Shown here: positions 1 through 8,230 of the stretch, piece by piece
Numbering within the stretch: position 1 is the stretch's first letter
Layout of the letters: each line of letters opens with the position of its first letter
Assembly: GCA_946478985.1 (NCBI GenBank)
Contig: CAMLDZ010000052.1
Location: forward strand, 1-21,450
Origin: an uncultured Solimonas sp.
Lineage (GTDB): Bacteria > Pseudomonadota > Gammaproteobacteria > Nevskiales > Nevskiaceae
Length of the DNA stretch: 21,450 nucleotides
Direction of reading: 5' to 3'
The notes under the pieces: generated by a model
Databases searched by the model: none
Told to the model about the DNA's origin: nothing
Seen by the model: the letters and a program-made list of their open reading frames with translations, nothing else
Program-made: the position numbers and the translations under genes

Positions 1-998
1 TAGTCGAGTTCCGGACGCGCCGGACGCGCCGCCAGCAGTTGCACCGCTTCCAGCGGCGTCAGCTGGCTGCGCAGCACCGCATCGACGGCGGCGGTGATCG
101 GCATGTCGACGCCATGTCGCTGCGCCAGCCGCAGGACTTCCGGTGCCGCCTTGACGCCTTCGACGACCTGGCGGATTTCGGCGCTGGCCTCCTCCGGCTT
201 GCGGCCCTGTGCCAGCAGCAGACCCAGGCGCCGGTTACGCGACTGGTTGTCGGTGCAGGTCAGCACCAGGTCGCCCATGCCGGCCAGCCCCATCAGCGTT
301 TCGGCGCGGCCGCCGAGCGCGGTGGCCAGCCGCATGATCTCGGCGAGACCGCGGGTGATCATCGCCGCGCGGGTGTTGGCCCCCAGGCCCAGGCCATCGG
401 CGATGCCGACCGCGATCGCCATGACGTTCTTGGCGGCGCCGCCGATACCGACCCCGGCCAGGTCATCGGTCCAGTAGGCCCGGAAGCCGTCGCCATGAAG
501 CCGCTGCACGAACTTCTCGGCAAACGCGCGCTCGCGCGCGGCGATCGTCACCGCGGTTGGCAGACCCATGCCCAGTTCGCGGGCAAAGGTGGGTCCGGAG
601 ATGATGGCCAGCGGATAGGCGCTACCGAGTTCGTCCTCGATCACCTCATGGACGAGCCGGCCGCTCTGCGGTTCCAGGCCCTTGCAGGCGCAGGCCAGAC
701 CCTGCCCCGGCCGCAGCAGCGGCGCGACGGCACGCAGGGTGTCACGCAGGGCATGCGAAGGCGTGGCGATCAACAGGTCGGCAGCCGCGGACACCGTCGC
801 GGCCAGATCGGCGGTCGCCTGCAGGGGCTTGGGAAAGGGGCAGTCCGGCAGATAGCGCGCGTTCTCGCGGGCCGACTGCATGGCGGCGAGTTGGTCGGGG
901 TCGCGCCCCCACAGCTGCACCTGCGCGCCGCGCCGTGCCAAATGGATCGCCAGCGCGGTGCCGAAACTGCCGGCGCCGAGCACGCTGAGCTCATGCAT
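1..998 (-). CDS. gpsA: Glycerol-3-phosphate dehydrogenase [NAD(P)+], 3' end at window edge
   Basis: GpsA reduces dihydroxyacetone phosphate to sn-glycerol-3-phosphate in the cytoplasm, supplying the backbone for phospholipid synthesis. The N-terminal Rossmann motif GAGSFGTALA is at residues 8-17, the CKGLE segment is at 105-109, SGPTFARELG is at 134-143, and the conserved lysine lies in GGAAKN (about residue 190). 332 complete codons are visible and the next two bases are TA, so the stop may fall just outside the window; the family is usually 330-340 residues, so almost nothing is missing. The gene is last in yibN-grxC-secB-gpsA, with 41 nt between the secB stop and this ATG. The order matches the well-known enterobacterial cluster. 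The start at 998 is chosen because the nucleotide-binding motif follows directly. Confidence 0.96.
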   Translation of the reverse strand, partial: MHELSVLGAGSFGTALAIHLARRGAQVQLWGRDPDQLAAMQSARENARYLPDCPFPKPLQATADLAATVSAAADLLIATPSHALRDTLRAVAPLLRPGQGLACACKGLEPQSGRLVHEVIEDELGSAYPLAIISGPTFARELGMGLPTAVTIAARERAFAEKFVQRLHGDGFRAYWTDDLAGVGIGGAAKNVMAIAVGIADGLGLGANTRAAMITRGLAEIMRLATALGGRAETLMGLAGMGDLVLTCTDNQSRNRRLGLLLAQGRKPEEASAEIRQVVEGVKAAPEVLRLAQRHGVDMPITAAVDAVLRSQLTPLEAVQLLAARPARPELD

Positions 999-1039
999 CG
1001 CAAGGCCCCGCGTGTCGCGCCGGCATCAGGCGAGCATCG

Positions 1040-1564
1040 TCAGTTGACGGTCGGCGCTGCCGCCGGCTGCGCACTGGCCTGCTGGGCGCGCGCGCGCTGC
1101 ATGTGCTCCAGGTAGAGCGCGTCGAAGTTGATCGGCTGCAGCAGCAACTGCGGGAAGCCGGCGCGCTGCACCAGATCTGCCACCGTTTCGCGGGCAAACG
1201 GGAACAGCAGGTTCGGACAGTAGGCGGCGGCGACGGCCTGCTTTTCTTCCGCAGAAGTGAAGCCGCGCACCGTGAAGATGCCGGCCTGCTGCGCCTCGAC
1301 CAGGAAGGCGACGTCCTCGCCCAGCTTGGCGGTGACGGTGACCGACAGCACCACATGCAGCGAGTCGCCTTCGAGCGGCTTGGCTTCGGTGTTGACCTGC
1401 ACGTCCAGCGTCGGCTGCCACTGCCGCGTGAATACCAGCGGCGCCTGCGGCACTTCGAGCGAAGCGTCCTTCACGTAGATCTTCTGCAGCAGCACTTGGC
1501 GCTGCACGGTGTCGTTGCTGGCGGTGGCGGCAGCAGGCGCGGCCGGGGTGGCGGTATCGGTCAT
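1040..1564 (-). CDS. secB: Protein-export chaperone SecB
   Basis: SecB is a cytoplasmic tetrameric chaperone that keeps preproteins unfolded and delivers them to SecA. The 174-residue product contains the family core: an IYVKDASLEVPQAP segment near residues 29-42, then the beta-sheet fold and the CPNLLFPFARETVADLVQRAGFP region typical of SecB. The open frame extends upstream, but Met at 1564 (MTDTATP) gives a normal length. The N-terminus is a loose Ala/Thr-rich stretch of about 20 residues, longer than in E. coli, and the C-terminal tail is Ala/Gln-rich. It lies 31 nt after grxC and before gpsA, the conserved order. No strong Shine-Dalgarno site is visible before the ATG. Confidence 0.96.
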   Translation of the reverse strand: MTDTATPAAPAAATASNDTVQRQVLLQKIYVKDASLEVPQAPLVFTRQWQPTLDVQVNTEAKPLEGDSLHVVLSVTVTAKLGEDVAFLVEAQQAGIFTVRGFTSAEEKQAVAAAYCPNLLFPFARETVADLVQRAGFPQLLLQPINFDALYLEHMQRARAQQASAQPAAAPTVN

Positions 1565-1595
1565 GGTCGTCGGTAAAAAAGACAGAAAAAGGAGA

Positions 1596-1850
1596 TCAGT
1601 CCTGCAGAAGGGCGTCGAGCTTGCCGGCCCGTTCGAGCGCATGCAAGTCGTCGCTGCCGCCTACATGGGTATCGCCGATGAAGATCTGCGGCACGGTGCG
1701 CCGGCCGCTGCAGCGCATCATCTCGTCACGCCGGGCGGCGTCCTCGTCGACGCGGATTTCTTCGAAAGTCACGCCCTTGCTCTGCAGCAGCCGCTTGGCC
1801 ATCACGCAGTAGGGGCAGACCCGAGTGCTGTACATCACCACGCGTTTCAT
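1596..1850 (-). CDS. grxC: Glutaredoxin 3
   Basis: This 84-residue glutaredoxin is a glutathione-dependent thiol-disulfide oxidoreductase of the cytoplasm. The dithiol active site CPYC is at residues 12-15, followed by the TVPQIFI cis-proline segment (about 53-59) and the GGSDDLHALE glutathione-binding segment. Length and motifs match GrxC of the gpsA-secB-grxC cluster. The ATG overlaps the TGA of the upstream rhodanese gene (ATGA, 1847-1850), so translational coupling is likely. It is followed 31 nt later by secB. Confidence 0.95.
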   Translation of the reverse strand: MKRVVMYSTRVCPYCVMAKRLLQSKGVTFEEIRVDEDAARRDEMMRCSGRRTVPQIFIGDTHVGGSDDLHALERAGKLDALLQD

Positions 1851-2272
1851 TTTGTCGTCACAGGCAGGTTGGCACCGAGCCAGGCGTTGATGCCGCCACG
1901 CAAGGGATAGACCTCGCCGAAACCGCTCTTCTTCAGCTTGTCCACCGCCGCGGAGCTGCTGGTGCCCAGCGCGCAATACACCAGCACAGGACGTGCCTTG
2001 TCCTTGGCGATCTGTCCCATGTACTCGTCGAACTTGGCCAGCGGCGCGTGGAAGGCATTGAGCAGATGGCCGCGCTTGAAATCCGGCAGCGAGCGCACGT
2101 CGACGATCAGCGGATCGCGGTCGTTGATCAGCCGCACCGCTTCCGGCGCCGACAGGCGCTTGTGGCCCGTGAAATGACCGATCACCTCGTTGGCGATGAA
2201 CAGCGCGAGCAGGGCGCCCAGCGCAGCGAACAAACCAGGGTGGCTGTTGAAGAATTCGAGAAACTGGGCCAT
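1847..2272 (-). CDS. yibN: Membrane-anchored rhodanese-like protein (YibN family)
   Basis: This 141-residue protein has one N-terminal membrane segment (about residues 13-30) and a single rhodanese domain (about 40-138). The active-site loop CALGTSS begins with Cys100, so the catalytic cysteine is kept. Rhodaneses transfer sulfane sulfur to acceptors such as cyanide or thiols; the physiological substrate of YibN is not clear from sequence. Position directly before grxC with a 4-nt ATGA overlap matches the enterobacterial yibN-grxC-secB-gpsA order, where a redox partnership with glutaredoxin is plausible (inference). Met at 2272 is preferred over an upstream in-frame Met at 2314 because it starts just before the membrane helix. 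No clear ribosome binding site precedes it. Confidence 0.9.
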   Translation of the reverse strand: MAQFLEFFNSHPGLFAALGALLALFIANEVIGHFTGHKRLSAPEAVRLINDRDPLIVDVRSLPDFKRGHLLNAFHAPLAKFDEYMGQIAKDKARPVLVYCALGTSSSAAVDKLKKSGFGEVYPLRGGINAWLGANLPVTTK

Positions 2273-2318
2273 CGGATGCGGGAGCCGGAAGAGACGAGCG
2301 GGAGTTGATCGCAAACAA

Positions 2319-2335
2319 GCCTCGCGATGCGAGGC
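2319..2335. repeat. 17-bp palindrome in the yibN/envC divergent spacer
   Basis: GCCTCGC-GAT-GCGAGGC: perfect 7-bp arms around a 3-nt centre. It lies 9-25 nt upstream of the envC -10-like hexamer and 47 nt upstream of the yibN ATG, inside the only spacer (84 bp) that can drive both transcripts. It could be an operator or a small cruciform or hairpin. Which protein would bind is unknown. Confidence 0.5.
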
Positions 2336-2343
2336 AAACCGGC

Positions 2344-2349
2344 TAGCAT
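2344..2349 (+). promoter_or_regulatory. Possible -10 element of envC, close to the ATG
   Basis: TAGCAT lies exactly 6 nt before the envC ATG at 2356. No TTG-type -35 is at the expected distance; that position is occupied by the palindrome at 2319-2335. There is no Shine-Dalgarno site, so a leaderless or nearly leaderless transcript is possible. This is a weak call on its own. Confidence 0.3.
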
Positions 2350-2355
2350 TATCGC

Positions 2356-3573
2356 ATGTTCCGCCGCCCCTCCCTCATCCGTCCGGCCAGCCTGGGCCGG
2401 ATGGCGCTGACCAGCGCCGTCGCCGGCCTGCTGCTGGTAGCCGGCGCCAGCCTCGGCGCCGACGACAAGATTCGCCAGAACGAGAAAGCCCTGGACAGCC
2501 TGCGCGGCAAGATCGGCGAGCTGCAGCAGAAGCTGGAGCGCGACCAGGCCGCACAGGACTCGGCGCAGAAGGAGCTGCAAGCGGTCGAACGCCGCGTCAG
2601 CGAGGCCAGCCAGTCGCTGGCGGCGCTGCGCCGCCGCATTGACGCCCAGTCGCGCAAGATCAAGGAAACCCAGGACGCCGAAGCCGAGGAGCGCCGCGCG
2701 CTCGACGCCCGCCGCGGCGAGCTGGCGCGCCAGCTGCGCGCGGCCTATGTGATGGGCCGCCAGGGCGAGACGCAGCTGATCCTCAACGTCGACGACGTCC
2801 AGCAGCTCGGCCGCATGCTGACCTATTACGACTACCTGCAGCGCGCGCAGCTCAAGCTGATCGACTCGATCAGCACCCGCGCCGAGGAGCTGCAGCGGCT
2901 GGCCGACCAGCAGCAGCAGCAGCAAGCCGAGCTGGAGAGCCTGCGCAGCGAGCAGGAGGCAGTGCTGGAAGCGCTCAAGAAAGGCCGCGAGACGCGGGCC
3001 GGCATGGTCACCGAGCTCAAGACCAAGCTCGCCAGCGACAAGGGCAGCCTTGCCCAGCTCAAGGCCGAGGAGCGCGATATCCGCAAGCTGATCGAATCGC
3101 TGCGGCGCGTCGCCGAGGAGGAAGCCGCGGCGCGCGCGCGCAGCAAGCTGCCGCCGGAGGTGCCGCCGAGCGGATCGGCTTTCAGCGCGCAAAAGGGCAA
3201 GCTGCCGTGGCCGGCGCGCGGCAAGCTGCTGGCGCGCTACGGCGAGCAGAAGGCCGGCGGCCCGCTGACCTGGAACGGCCACTGGATCGATGCCGCTGCC
3301 GGCAGCCCGGTGCGCGCGGTGGCGCGCGGCCGCGTCGTCTACGTCGGCTGGATGCACCGCTACGGCCTGATCGTGCTGGTCGAGCACGACAGCGGCTATT
3401 ACACGCTGTATGGCCATTGCCAGAGCGCCAATGCGGCGGTCGGCGATCCGGTCAGCGCCGGCCAGAGCATCGCCGCCGCCGGCGATACCGGCGGCTACGA
3501 GCAGTCGGGCGTCTATTTCGAAATCCGCAAGGGCACTTCTGCCGTCGATCCCCGCCAATGGCTGGCGAAGTAG
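2356..3573 (+). CDS. envC: EnvC-like murein hydrolase activator (degenerate LytM/M23 domain)
   Basis: The 405-residue product has a signal peptide (hydrophobic core about 16-33, likely cleavage after LGA at 35), a long coiled coil (about 37-260, including six Gln at 185-190 from a CAG run) and a C-terminal LytM/M23 domain (about 285-402). Active M23 enzymes use H-x3-D and HxH zinc ligands. Here the first pair is replaced in TWNGHWID, and the last motif reads GVYFEIR instead of HxHFEIR; one active-site-like His survives in YGHCQ. This fits EnvC, which does not cut murein itself but activates AmiA/AmiB amidases at the septum under FtsEX control. ctpA follows 87 nt downstream, an arrangement also known in pseudomonads. 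Confidence 0.88.
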   Translation: MFRRPSLIRPASLGRMALTSAVAGLLLVAGASLGADDKIRQNEKALDSLRGKIGELQQKLERDQAAQDSAQKELQAVERRVSEASQSLAALRRRIDAQSRKIKETQDAEAEERRALDARRGELARQLRAAYVMGRQGETQLILNVDDVQQLGRMLTYYDYLQRAQLKLIDSISTRAEELQRLADQQQQQQAELESLRSEQEAVLEALKKGRETRAGMVTELKTKLASDKGSLAQLKAEERDIRKLIESLRRVAEEEAAARARSKLPPEVPPSGSAFSAQKGKLPWPARGKLLARYGEQKAGGPLTWNGHWIDAAAGSPVRAVARGRVVYVGWMHRYGLIVLVEHDSGYYTLYGHCQSANAAVGDPVSAGQSIAAAGDTGGYEQSGVYFEIRKGTSAVDPRQWLAK

Positions 3574-3623
3574 CGCCGCGGCATGGAACCGCGCGCTTTC
3601 CGCACAGTCACACAGTTGCTATC

Positions 3624-3653
3624 TTGGGCTTACCGCCGTCCCTTTCACATAAT
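3624..3653 (+). promoter_or_regulatory. Candidate promoter immediately upstream of ctpA
   Basis: TTGGGC (3624-3629), an 18-nt spacer and CATAAT (3648-3653). The surrounding AT-rich block stands out in otherwise GC-rich sequence. The -10 ends 7 nt before the ATG at 3661, so initiation at the usual distance would start the mRNA at or next to the start codon. Confidence 0.5.
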
Positions 3654-3660
3654 TAATTCA

Positions 3661-5004
3661 ATGCCTTTGACCTACCGTGTTCCGCTGGCGCTGGCCGCCG
3701 GCGTCCTCATCGGCGCCTCCGTGACGCTGACCCAGGGCGTTCTGGCCGACAAGGCCAAGCCGGCCGACAACCTCGGCTTCAAGGACCTGCAGACCTTCGT
3801 CGAGATCCTCAACCGGGTGAAGGCGGACTACGTCGAACCGGTCGACGACAAAACGCTGATCGAGAACGCCGTGCGCGGCATGTTGAGCGGGCTGGACCCG
3901 CACTCGGCCTATCTGGACAAGGACGAGTTCCAGGACATGAACGTGATGACGAGCGGCAAGTTCGGAGGGCTCGGCATCGAGGTACAGATGCAGAACGGCT
4001 TCGTCCGCGTCGTCTCGCCGATCGACGACACGCCCGCCGCCAAGGCCGGAGTGCAGCCGGGCGATCTGATCGTCAAGATCGACGAAACGCCGGTGAAGGG
4101 CCTGTCGCTCAACGATGCCGTCGACAAGATGCGCGGCGAACCGGGCACCAAGGTGAAGCTGACCATTGTCCGCGAGGGCGAGGCGGCGCCGAAGGTGATG
4201 GACCTCAAGCGCGAGACGATCTCGGTGGCCAGCGTGCGGGGCCGCCTGCTCGACGACAACCTCGGTTATCTGCGCGTGTCCAGCTTCACCACCGAGACCG
4301 CCGGCACGCTCGACAAGGAGTTCAAGAAGCTGCAGAAGGACGCCGGCGCCAAGGGCGGCCTGAAGGGCCTGGTGCTGGATCTGCGCAACAACCCGGGCGG
4401 CGTGCTCGACGCTGCGGTCAAAGTCTCCGACGCCTTCCTCGACAAGGGCCCGATCGTCACCATCAAGGGCCGCGAGGCCAACGCGCAGCGCGAGTTCGAC
4501 GCCACGCCGGGCGATATGCTGAACGGCGCGCCGATCGTGGTGCTGGTCAACGGCGGCTCGGCCTCCGCGTCCGAAATCGTCGCCGGCGCGCTGCAGGACC
4601 AGAGGCGCGCGCTGGTGGTCGGCAGCCGCTCGTTCGGCAAGGGTTCGGTACAGACCATCCTGCCGCTGACCAACGAGGCGGCGATCAAGATGACGACGGC
4701 GCGTTACTACACGCCGTCCGGCCGCTCGATCCAGGCCGAGGGCATCGAGCCGGACGTGGCGATCCGCCCGCTGAAGATTGCCAAGTCCGAGGGTGAAGAA
4801 GCCGTCGAGTTCGATCCGATCAAGGAAGCCGATCTCAAGGGCAGCCTCGTCAACAAGGACGACAAGCAGACCAAGGAAGAGCACGAGAAGATCGAAGCCG
4901 AGCGCAGCAAGAAGGCCAAGGACGCACAGGCGCTGGCCGAAAGCGATTACGGCCTGTACGAAGCGCTCAACCTGCTGCGCGGTCTGACGCTGAGCCGCCG
5001 CTAG
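3661..5004 (+). CDS. ctpA: Carboxy-terminal processing protease CtpA (peptidase S41)
   Basis: This 447-residue periplasmic serine protease has an N-terminal signal or anchor (about residues 5-30), a PDZ domain (about 100-175, starting FGGLGIEV) and an S41 protease domain. The catalytic Ser is in NGGSASASE (Ser302) and the general-base Lys is in FGKGSVQ (Lys327), 25 residues apart as in Prc/CtpA. A charged Lys/Glu-rich linker precedes the C-terminal helix. Such proteases trim or degrade periplasmic proteins. In Pseudomonas, CtpA degrades murein cross-link hydrolases, which suits the position next to envC. The ATG at 3661 is chosen because the hydrophobic N-terminus starts there; an in-frame ATG at 3583 would add 26 unlikely residues. 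No Shine-Dalgarno site is visible. Confidence 0.95.
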   Translation: MPLTYRVPLALAAGVLIGASVTLTQGVLADKAKPADNLGFKDLQTFVEILNRVKADYVEPVDDKTLIENAVRGMLSGLDPHSAYLDKDEFQDMNVMTSGKFGGLGIEVQMQNGFVRVVSPIDDTPAAKAGVQPGDLIVKIDETPVKGLSLNDAVDKMRGEPGTKVKLTIVREGEAAPKVMDLKRETISVASVRGRLLDDNLGYLRVSSFTTETAGTLDKEFKKLQKDAGAKGGLKGLVLDLRNNPGGVLDAAVKVSDAFLDKGPIVTIKGREANAQREFDATPGDMLNGAPIVVLVNGGSASASEIVAGALQDQRRALVVGSRSFGKGSVQTILPLTNEAAIKMTTARYYTPSGRSIQAEGIEPDVAIRPLKIAKSEGEEAVEFDPIKEADLKGSLVNKDDKQTKEEHEKIEAERSKKAKDAQALAESDYGLYEALNLLRGLTLSRR

Positions 5005-5013
5005 AGACGATTG

Positions 5014-5051
5014 AAAAAGGCCGGCACGTCGCAGGACGTGCCGGCCTTTTT
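5014..5051. terminator. Bidirectional intrinsic terminator between ctpA and ubiB
   Basis: A perfect 17-bp stem (5014-5030 with 5035-5051) encloses a 4-nt GCAG loop. The stem ends in A5 on the left and T5 on the right, giving a U-tract on both strands. It starts 9 nt after the ctpA stop and lies 23 nt from the ubiB stop, so it can end both convergent transcripts. Confidence 0.93.
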
Positions 5052-5074
5052 GCTGCTCGCCCGCGGGCGCCGAA

Positions 5075-6661
5075 TCAGCGCCGCAGGCTGCGCCAGCCCA
5101 GCAGCAGCGCGGCGCCGGCCGCGACGATCGGCGCCAGCGGCGGCGCCTGGCCGAACCACAGCGCCAGCGCGGCAAGGCCGAGCGCCAGCGCGGCGCTCAT
5201 CCGCAGCGAGCGCTGGTTCGACTCACGCATCTCCTCGCGCAGCGCATCGAGTTCGCGGCGGCCGGGGCCCAGGCCCTCGCCGCGGCGCAGCTGGCGCAAG
5301 GCGTGGTGCGCCAGTTCCGGCAAGGATTCGGCGAGAGACGGCGCGTGCGCGCGCATGCGTTCGAAAGTCGCCGCCGGGCCGAGGCGCTGGCGCATCCAGT
5401 CCTCCATGATCGGCTTGGCCGTCTTCCACAGGTCCAGATCCGGATTGAGCTGGCGGCCCAGGCCCTCGATCTGCAGCAGTGTCTTCTGCAGCAGCACCAG
5501 CTGCGGCTGCACCTGATAGTTGAAGCGCCGCGCGACCTGGAACAGCCGCAGCAGGAAGAAGCCGAACGAGATCTCCTTCAGCGGCCGCTGGAAGATCGGC
5601 TCGCAGATGGTGCGGATCGCCCCCTCGAAGTCCTCCAGCCGCGTACCGGCGGGCACCCACTCGGACTCCAGGTGCAGTTCGGCGACACGCTTGTAGTCGC
5701 GATTGAAGAACGCGTAGAAGTTCTCGGCCAGATAGCGCTGGTCCGAGGCGGTGAGGCTGCCGACGATGCCGAAGTCCACCGCCAGATAACTCGGCCGCGC
5801 CGGGTTGCTGGCGTCGACGAAGATGTTGCCGGGGTGCATGTCGGCGTGGAAGAAATTGTGCGTGAAGGTCTGCTTGAAAAAGATCTCCACGCCACGCTCG
5901 GACAGCACCTTGAAATCGACACCGAGCCCGCGCAGCTGGTCCAGCTCGCGGATCGAGATACCGTAGATGCGCTCCATCACCAGCACGCGCGTACGCGTGA
6001 AATCCCAGAAGACCAGCGGGTGATAGATCAGCTCCGAGCCCAGCCAGTTGCGGCGCAACTGCGCGCAGTTGGCGCCCTCGCGCATCAGGTCCAGCTCGTC
6101 GAGCAGCACGCGCTCGTATTCGGCAACGATGTCGCGCGGACGCAGCCGCCGCGCGTCCGGCGAGAAGCGTTCGGCGAGCCGCGCCAGCGTGTGCAGCAGC
6201 TCGATGTCGCTCTTCATCACCGCCTCGATGCCCGGGCGCAGCACCTTGACGACGACCGCCAGGCCCTGCCCGTCCTCGCTCTTGAGACGCGCCGCGTGCA
6301 CCTGGGCGATCGACGCCGAGGCCATCGGCGTGTCGTCGAACTCGGCGAACAGCTCCGTTACCGGACGCCCGAGCTCGGACTCGATGATCGCCCTGGCCTC
6401 GGCGCTGGAGAACGGCGGCACGCGGTCCTGCAGCCGCGCCAGCTCCTGGGCAATGTCGGCCGGCACCAGATCCGGCCGCGTCGACAGCGCCTGGCCGAAC
6501 TTGATGAAGACGGGGCCGAGTTCTTCAAGCGCCAGACGCAGCCGTTCACCGCGCGGGCGCTTGTCGGCGCGGACCTTGCGGCCAAGGAATTCGTAAAGCC
6601 CGTAGCGGCGGGCGACGCGGCGGATCTGCGCAATGCGGCGCAGGCGGCTGAACGGATTCAC
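5075..6661 (-). CDS. ubiB: Ubiquinone biosynthesis regulatory protein kinase-like UbiB
   Basis: UbiB is a 528-residue member of the ABC1/ADCK/UbiB atypical kinase family, needed for aerobic ubiquinone synthesis and thought to act as an ATPase on lipid intermediates. Visible marks are KFGQ (54-57), the Ala-rich loop ASASIAQVH (114-122) that replaces the glycine-rich loop, the VVVKV lysine (139), the ExD motif ELD (189-191), [10 protein letters not shown] (272-281) and DFG (296-298). Two hydrophobic segments near the C-terminus (about 488-525) anchor it in the inner membrane. It starts with GTG at 6661, overlapping the TGA of ubiJ (GTGA). It is the last gene of ubiE-ubiJ-ubiB. Confidence 0.96.
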   Translation of the reverse strand: MNPFSRLRRIAQIRRVARRYGLYEFLGRKVRADKRPRGERLRLALEELGPVFIKFGQALSTRPDLVPADIAQELARLQDRVPPFSSAEARAIIESELGRPVTELFAEFDDTPMASASIAQVHAARLKSEDGQGLAVVVKVLRPGIEAVMKSDIELLHTLARLAERFSPDARRLRPRDIVAEYERVLLDELDLMREGANCAQLRRNWLGSELIYHPLVFWDFTRTRVLVMERIYGISIRELDQLRGLGVDFKVLSERGVEIFFKQTFTHNFFHADMHPGNIFVDASNPARPSYLAVDFGIVGSLTASDQRYLAENFYAFFNRDYKRVAELHLESEWVPAGTRLEDFEGAIRTICEPIFQRPLKEISFGFFLLRLFQVARRFNYQVQPQLVLLQKTLLQIEGLGRQLNPDLDLWKTAKPIMEDWMRQRLGPAATFERMRAHAPSLAESLPELAHHALRQLRRGEGLGPGRRELDALREEMRESNQRSLRMSAALALGLAALALWFGQAPPLAPIVAAGAALLLGWRSLRR

Positions 6662-7284
6662 GCCGCGTCTCCGGACGCTGCCGCCTCGAGGCGGCGCAAC
6701 CGCGCTTCAAGGCGCTCGACATCGTCGCGCAGGGTGTCGACCGCATCGCTCCAGTCATCGACATCGGCGGCGCGCGCCAGATCGCGGGTTTCCTCGCGCA
6801 GGTATTCGGCGGTGTCGAGCGCCAGCGTGCCGGCGGTCCTGCGGCCCCAGCCGAACAGGCCCTGCAAACCCTGGGTGAGCCGGTGCGCGGCGGCATCGCC
6901 GACGAAGCGGGCGGCGAACTCCTCGGCATCGAAGCCGACGTCGGCAAGCAGGCCGTTGAAGCGGCGCAGCAACTCAGCGTCGCCGTCGATCCGCAGGCCT
7001 TGCGGCACGCCGGCATCACGGCGCCGTACGGTCCAGGCCAGGCGCATCAGCGTCGCCAGGCTGCCAGCGACCTCAACCTCGGCGTCGACATCCGTATCGC
7101 CCGACACCCGTACGCCGCCGCGATGAAACTCGATGACGAAGCGCCAGTCCGGCGCCTCGGTGCGCAAGGCGATGCGGCGGCCGCTCAGCGCCTCGCAGTC
7201 GGCCAGGACCGCCGGCTCCAGTGCCAGATAGCGGTTGAGCGCCACTTCCAGCGCCGCGCACAGCAGACTCGGCGGTGCGCTCAT
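6658..7284 (-). CDS. ubiJ: Ubiquinone biosynthesis accessory factor UbiJ (SCP2 domain)
   Basis: The 208-residue product has a sterol-carrier-protein-2-like N-terminal half (about residues 10-115, with the [17 protein letters not shown] stretch) and a C-terminal heptad-rich helix (about 175-202). UbiJ works with UbiK in the cytosolic Ubi complex, binding the lipid intermediates that the hydroxylases and methylases modify. The call rests on the SCP2-like features and on position between ubiE and ubiB, the hallmark proteobacterial order. Both junctions overlap: the ATG at 7284 overlaps the ubiE stop (ATGA), and its own TGA overlaps the ubiB GTG. Coupled translation of all three genes is likely. 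Confidence 0.9.
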   Translation of the reverse strand: MSAPPSLLCAALEVALNRYLALEPAVLADCEALSGRRIALRTEAPDWRFVIEFHRGGVRVSGDTDVDAEVEVAGSLATLMRLAWTVRRRDAGVPQGLRIDGDAELLRRFNGLLADVGFDAEEFAARFVGDAAAHRLTQGLQGLFGWGRRTAGTLALDTAEYLREETRDLARAADVDDWSDAVDTLRDDVERLEARLRRLEAAASGDAA

Positions 7285-8066
7285 TCCAGGCGGAAACCCC
7301 GGTGCACCGCGACGATGCCGCCGCTCAGGTTATAGACCTGCACGCGCGACAGGCCGGCATCTTCCATCATGCCCTTGAGCGTCTCCTGATCCGGATGCAT
7401 GCGGATCGACTCGGCGAGGTAGCGATAGGAGTCGGCATCACCGGCCACCAGCTTGCCCATCAGCGGCAGCAGGCGGAACGAGTATTCGTCGTAGGCCTTG
7501 CCGAGCAGCGGCGACTGCGGCTTGGAGAACTCGACGACCAGCAGGCGACCGCCGGGCTTGAGGCAGCGCGTCATCGAACGCAGCGCCGCGTCCTTGTCGG
7601 TGACGTTGCGCAGGCCGAAGGCGATGGTGATGCAATCGAAGCTGCCCTCGGCGAACGGCAGCTTCTCGGCATTGGCCTGCACCGCGGGCACGTTGACGAT
7701 GCCGCGGTCGATCAGGCGCTTGCGGCCTTCGCCGAGCATCGCCGCGTTGATGTCGGACAGGATCACCTGGCCCCTGGGCCCGGCCGCCTTGGCGAACTCA
7801 CGCGTCAGGTCACCGGTGCCGCCGGCGACGTCGAGCACACGCTCGCCCGGCCGCACGGCGGCGAGATCGATCGCGAAACGCTTCCAGACGCGATGGATGC
7901 CGAACGACATGAGGTCGTTCATCAGGTCGTACTTGTGGGCCACCGAGGTGAACACGCCGGCGACCCGCGCGCGTTTTTCACCGACCGGCACCTGCTCGTA
8001 ACCGAAGTGCGTGTAGGCCGACTCCGGAGTCGGCACCGCGCCTTTTTGCTTGTTGTCGGAGGTCAT
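7281..8066 (-). CDS. ubiE: Ubiquinone/menaquinone biosynthesis C-methyltransferase UbiE
   Basis: UbiE is the SAM-dependent C-methyltransferase of ubiquinone (and, where present, menaquinone) synthesis. The 261-residue product has the family signature [18 protein letters not shown] (about 47-63), SAM motif [11 protein letters not shown] (78-87), the [23 protein letters not shown] region and the ending [11 protein letters not shown]. Met at 8066 (MTSDNKQK) gives the usual length; the frame stays open further upstream, but with non-family sequence. It heads the ubiE-ubiJ-ubiB operon. A TACAAT on this strand (8096-8091) may be its -10. No clear Shine-Dalgarno site is seen. Confidence 0.96.
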   Translation of the reverse strand: MTSDNKQKGAVPTPESAYTHFGYEQVPVGEKRARVAGVFTSVAHKYDLMNDLMSFGIHRVWKRFAIDLAAVRPGERVLDVAGGTGDLTREFAKAAGPRGQVILSDINAAMLGEGRKRLIDRGIVNVPAVQANAEKLPFAEGSFDCITIAFGLRNVTDKDAALRSMTRCLKPGGRLLVVEFSKPQSPLLGKAYDEYSFRLLPLMGKLVAGDADSYRYLAESIRMHPDQETLKGMMEDAGLSRVQVYNLSGGIVAVHRGFRLE

Positions 8067-8090
8067 GGTAAATGCATCGGATCGAGTGCC

Positions 8091-8096
8091 ATTGTA
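8091..8096 (-). promoter_or_regulatory. Possible -10 element of the ubiE operon
   Basis: TACAAT on the minus strand, 24 nt before the ubiE ATG, matches five of six positions of TATAAT. No good -35 is found 16-18 nt upstream. It sits in the 164-bp spacer that separates ubiE from the divergent GGDEF/EAL gene. Confidence 0.35.
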
Positions 8097-8230
8097 ACGG
8101 CATCGGCCGCAGCAGACGGCGCTCGATGGCAGTTCCCGTGGAACCCAACGAGCCAAGACGGCCAAGCGATGCAAATGCCCGGAGTGCGTCATCCGCTGAA
8201 CCTGCGCCTGGGGCGCAGGAGTTTGGGCTG

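Noticed and set aside
1596..2318. Apparent rhodanese-glutaredoxin fusion on the minus strand
   Set aside because: The frame upstream of the glutaredoxin ATG is a shifted reading of the rhodanese gene; the true rhodanese frame ends in an ATGA overlap with grxC.
2908..2925. CAG trinucleotide run inside envC
   Set aside because: Encodes six Gln in the coiled coil; too short to call a variable repeat without strain comparison.
2182..3558. 458-codon minus-strand open frame antisense to envC
   Set aside because: Ala/Leu/Gln-rich shadow of the EnvC coiled coil; no recognisable domain.
3658..5175. 505-codon open frame antisense to ctpA
   Set aside because: Low-complexity Arg/Leu/Asp translation, no motif; the opposite strand carries a complete S41 protease.
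5303..7126. 607-codon open frame on the plus strand, antisense to ubiB and ubiJ
   Set aside because: Its translation is Arg/His/Gln/Asp-rich with no domain; it is a mirror of the GC-rich codon usage of the real genes.
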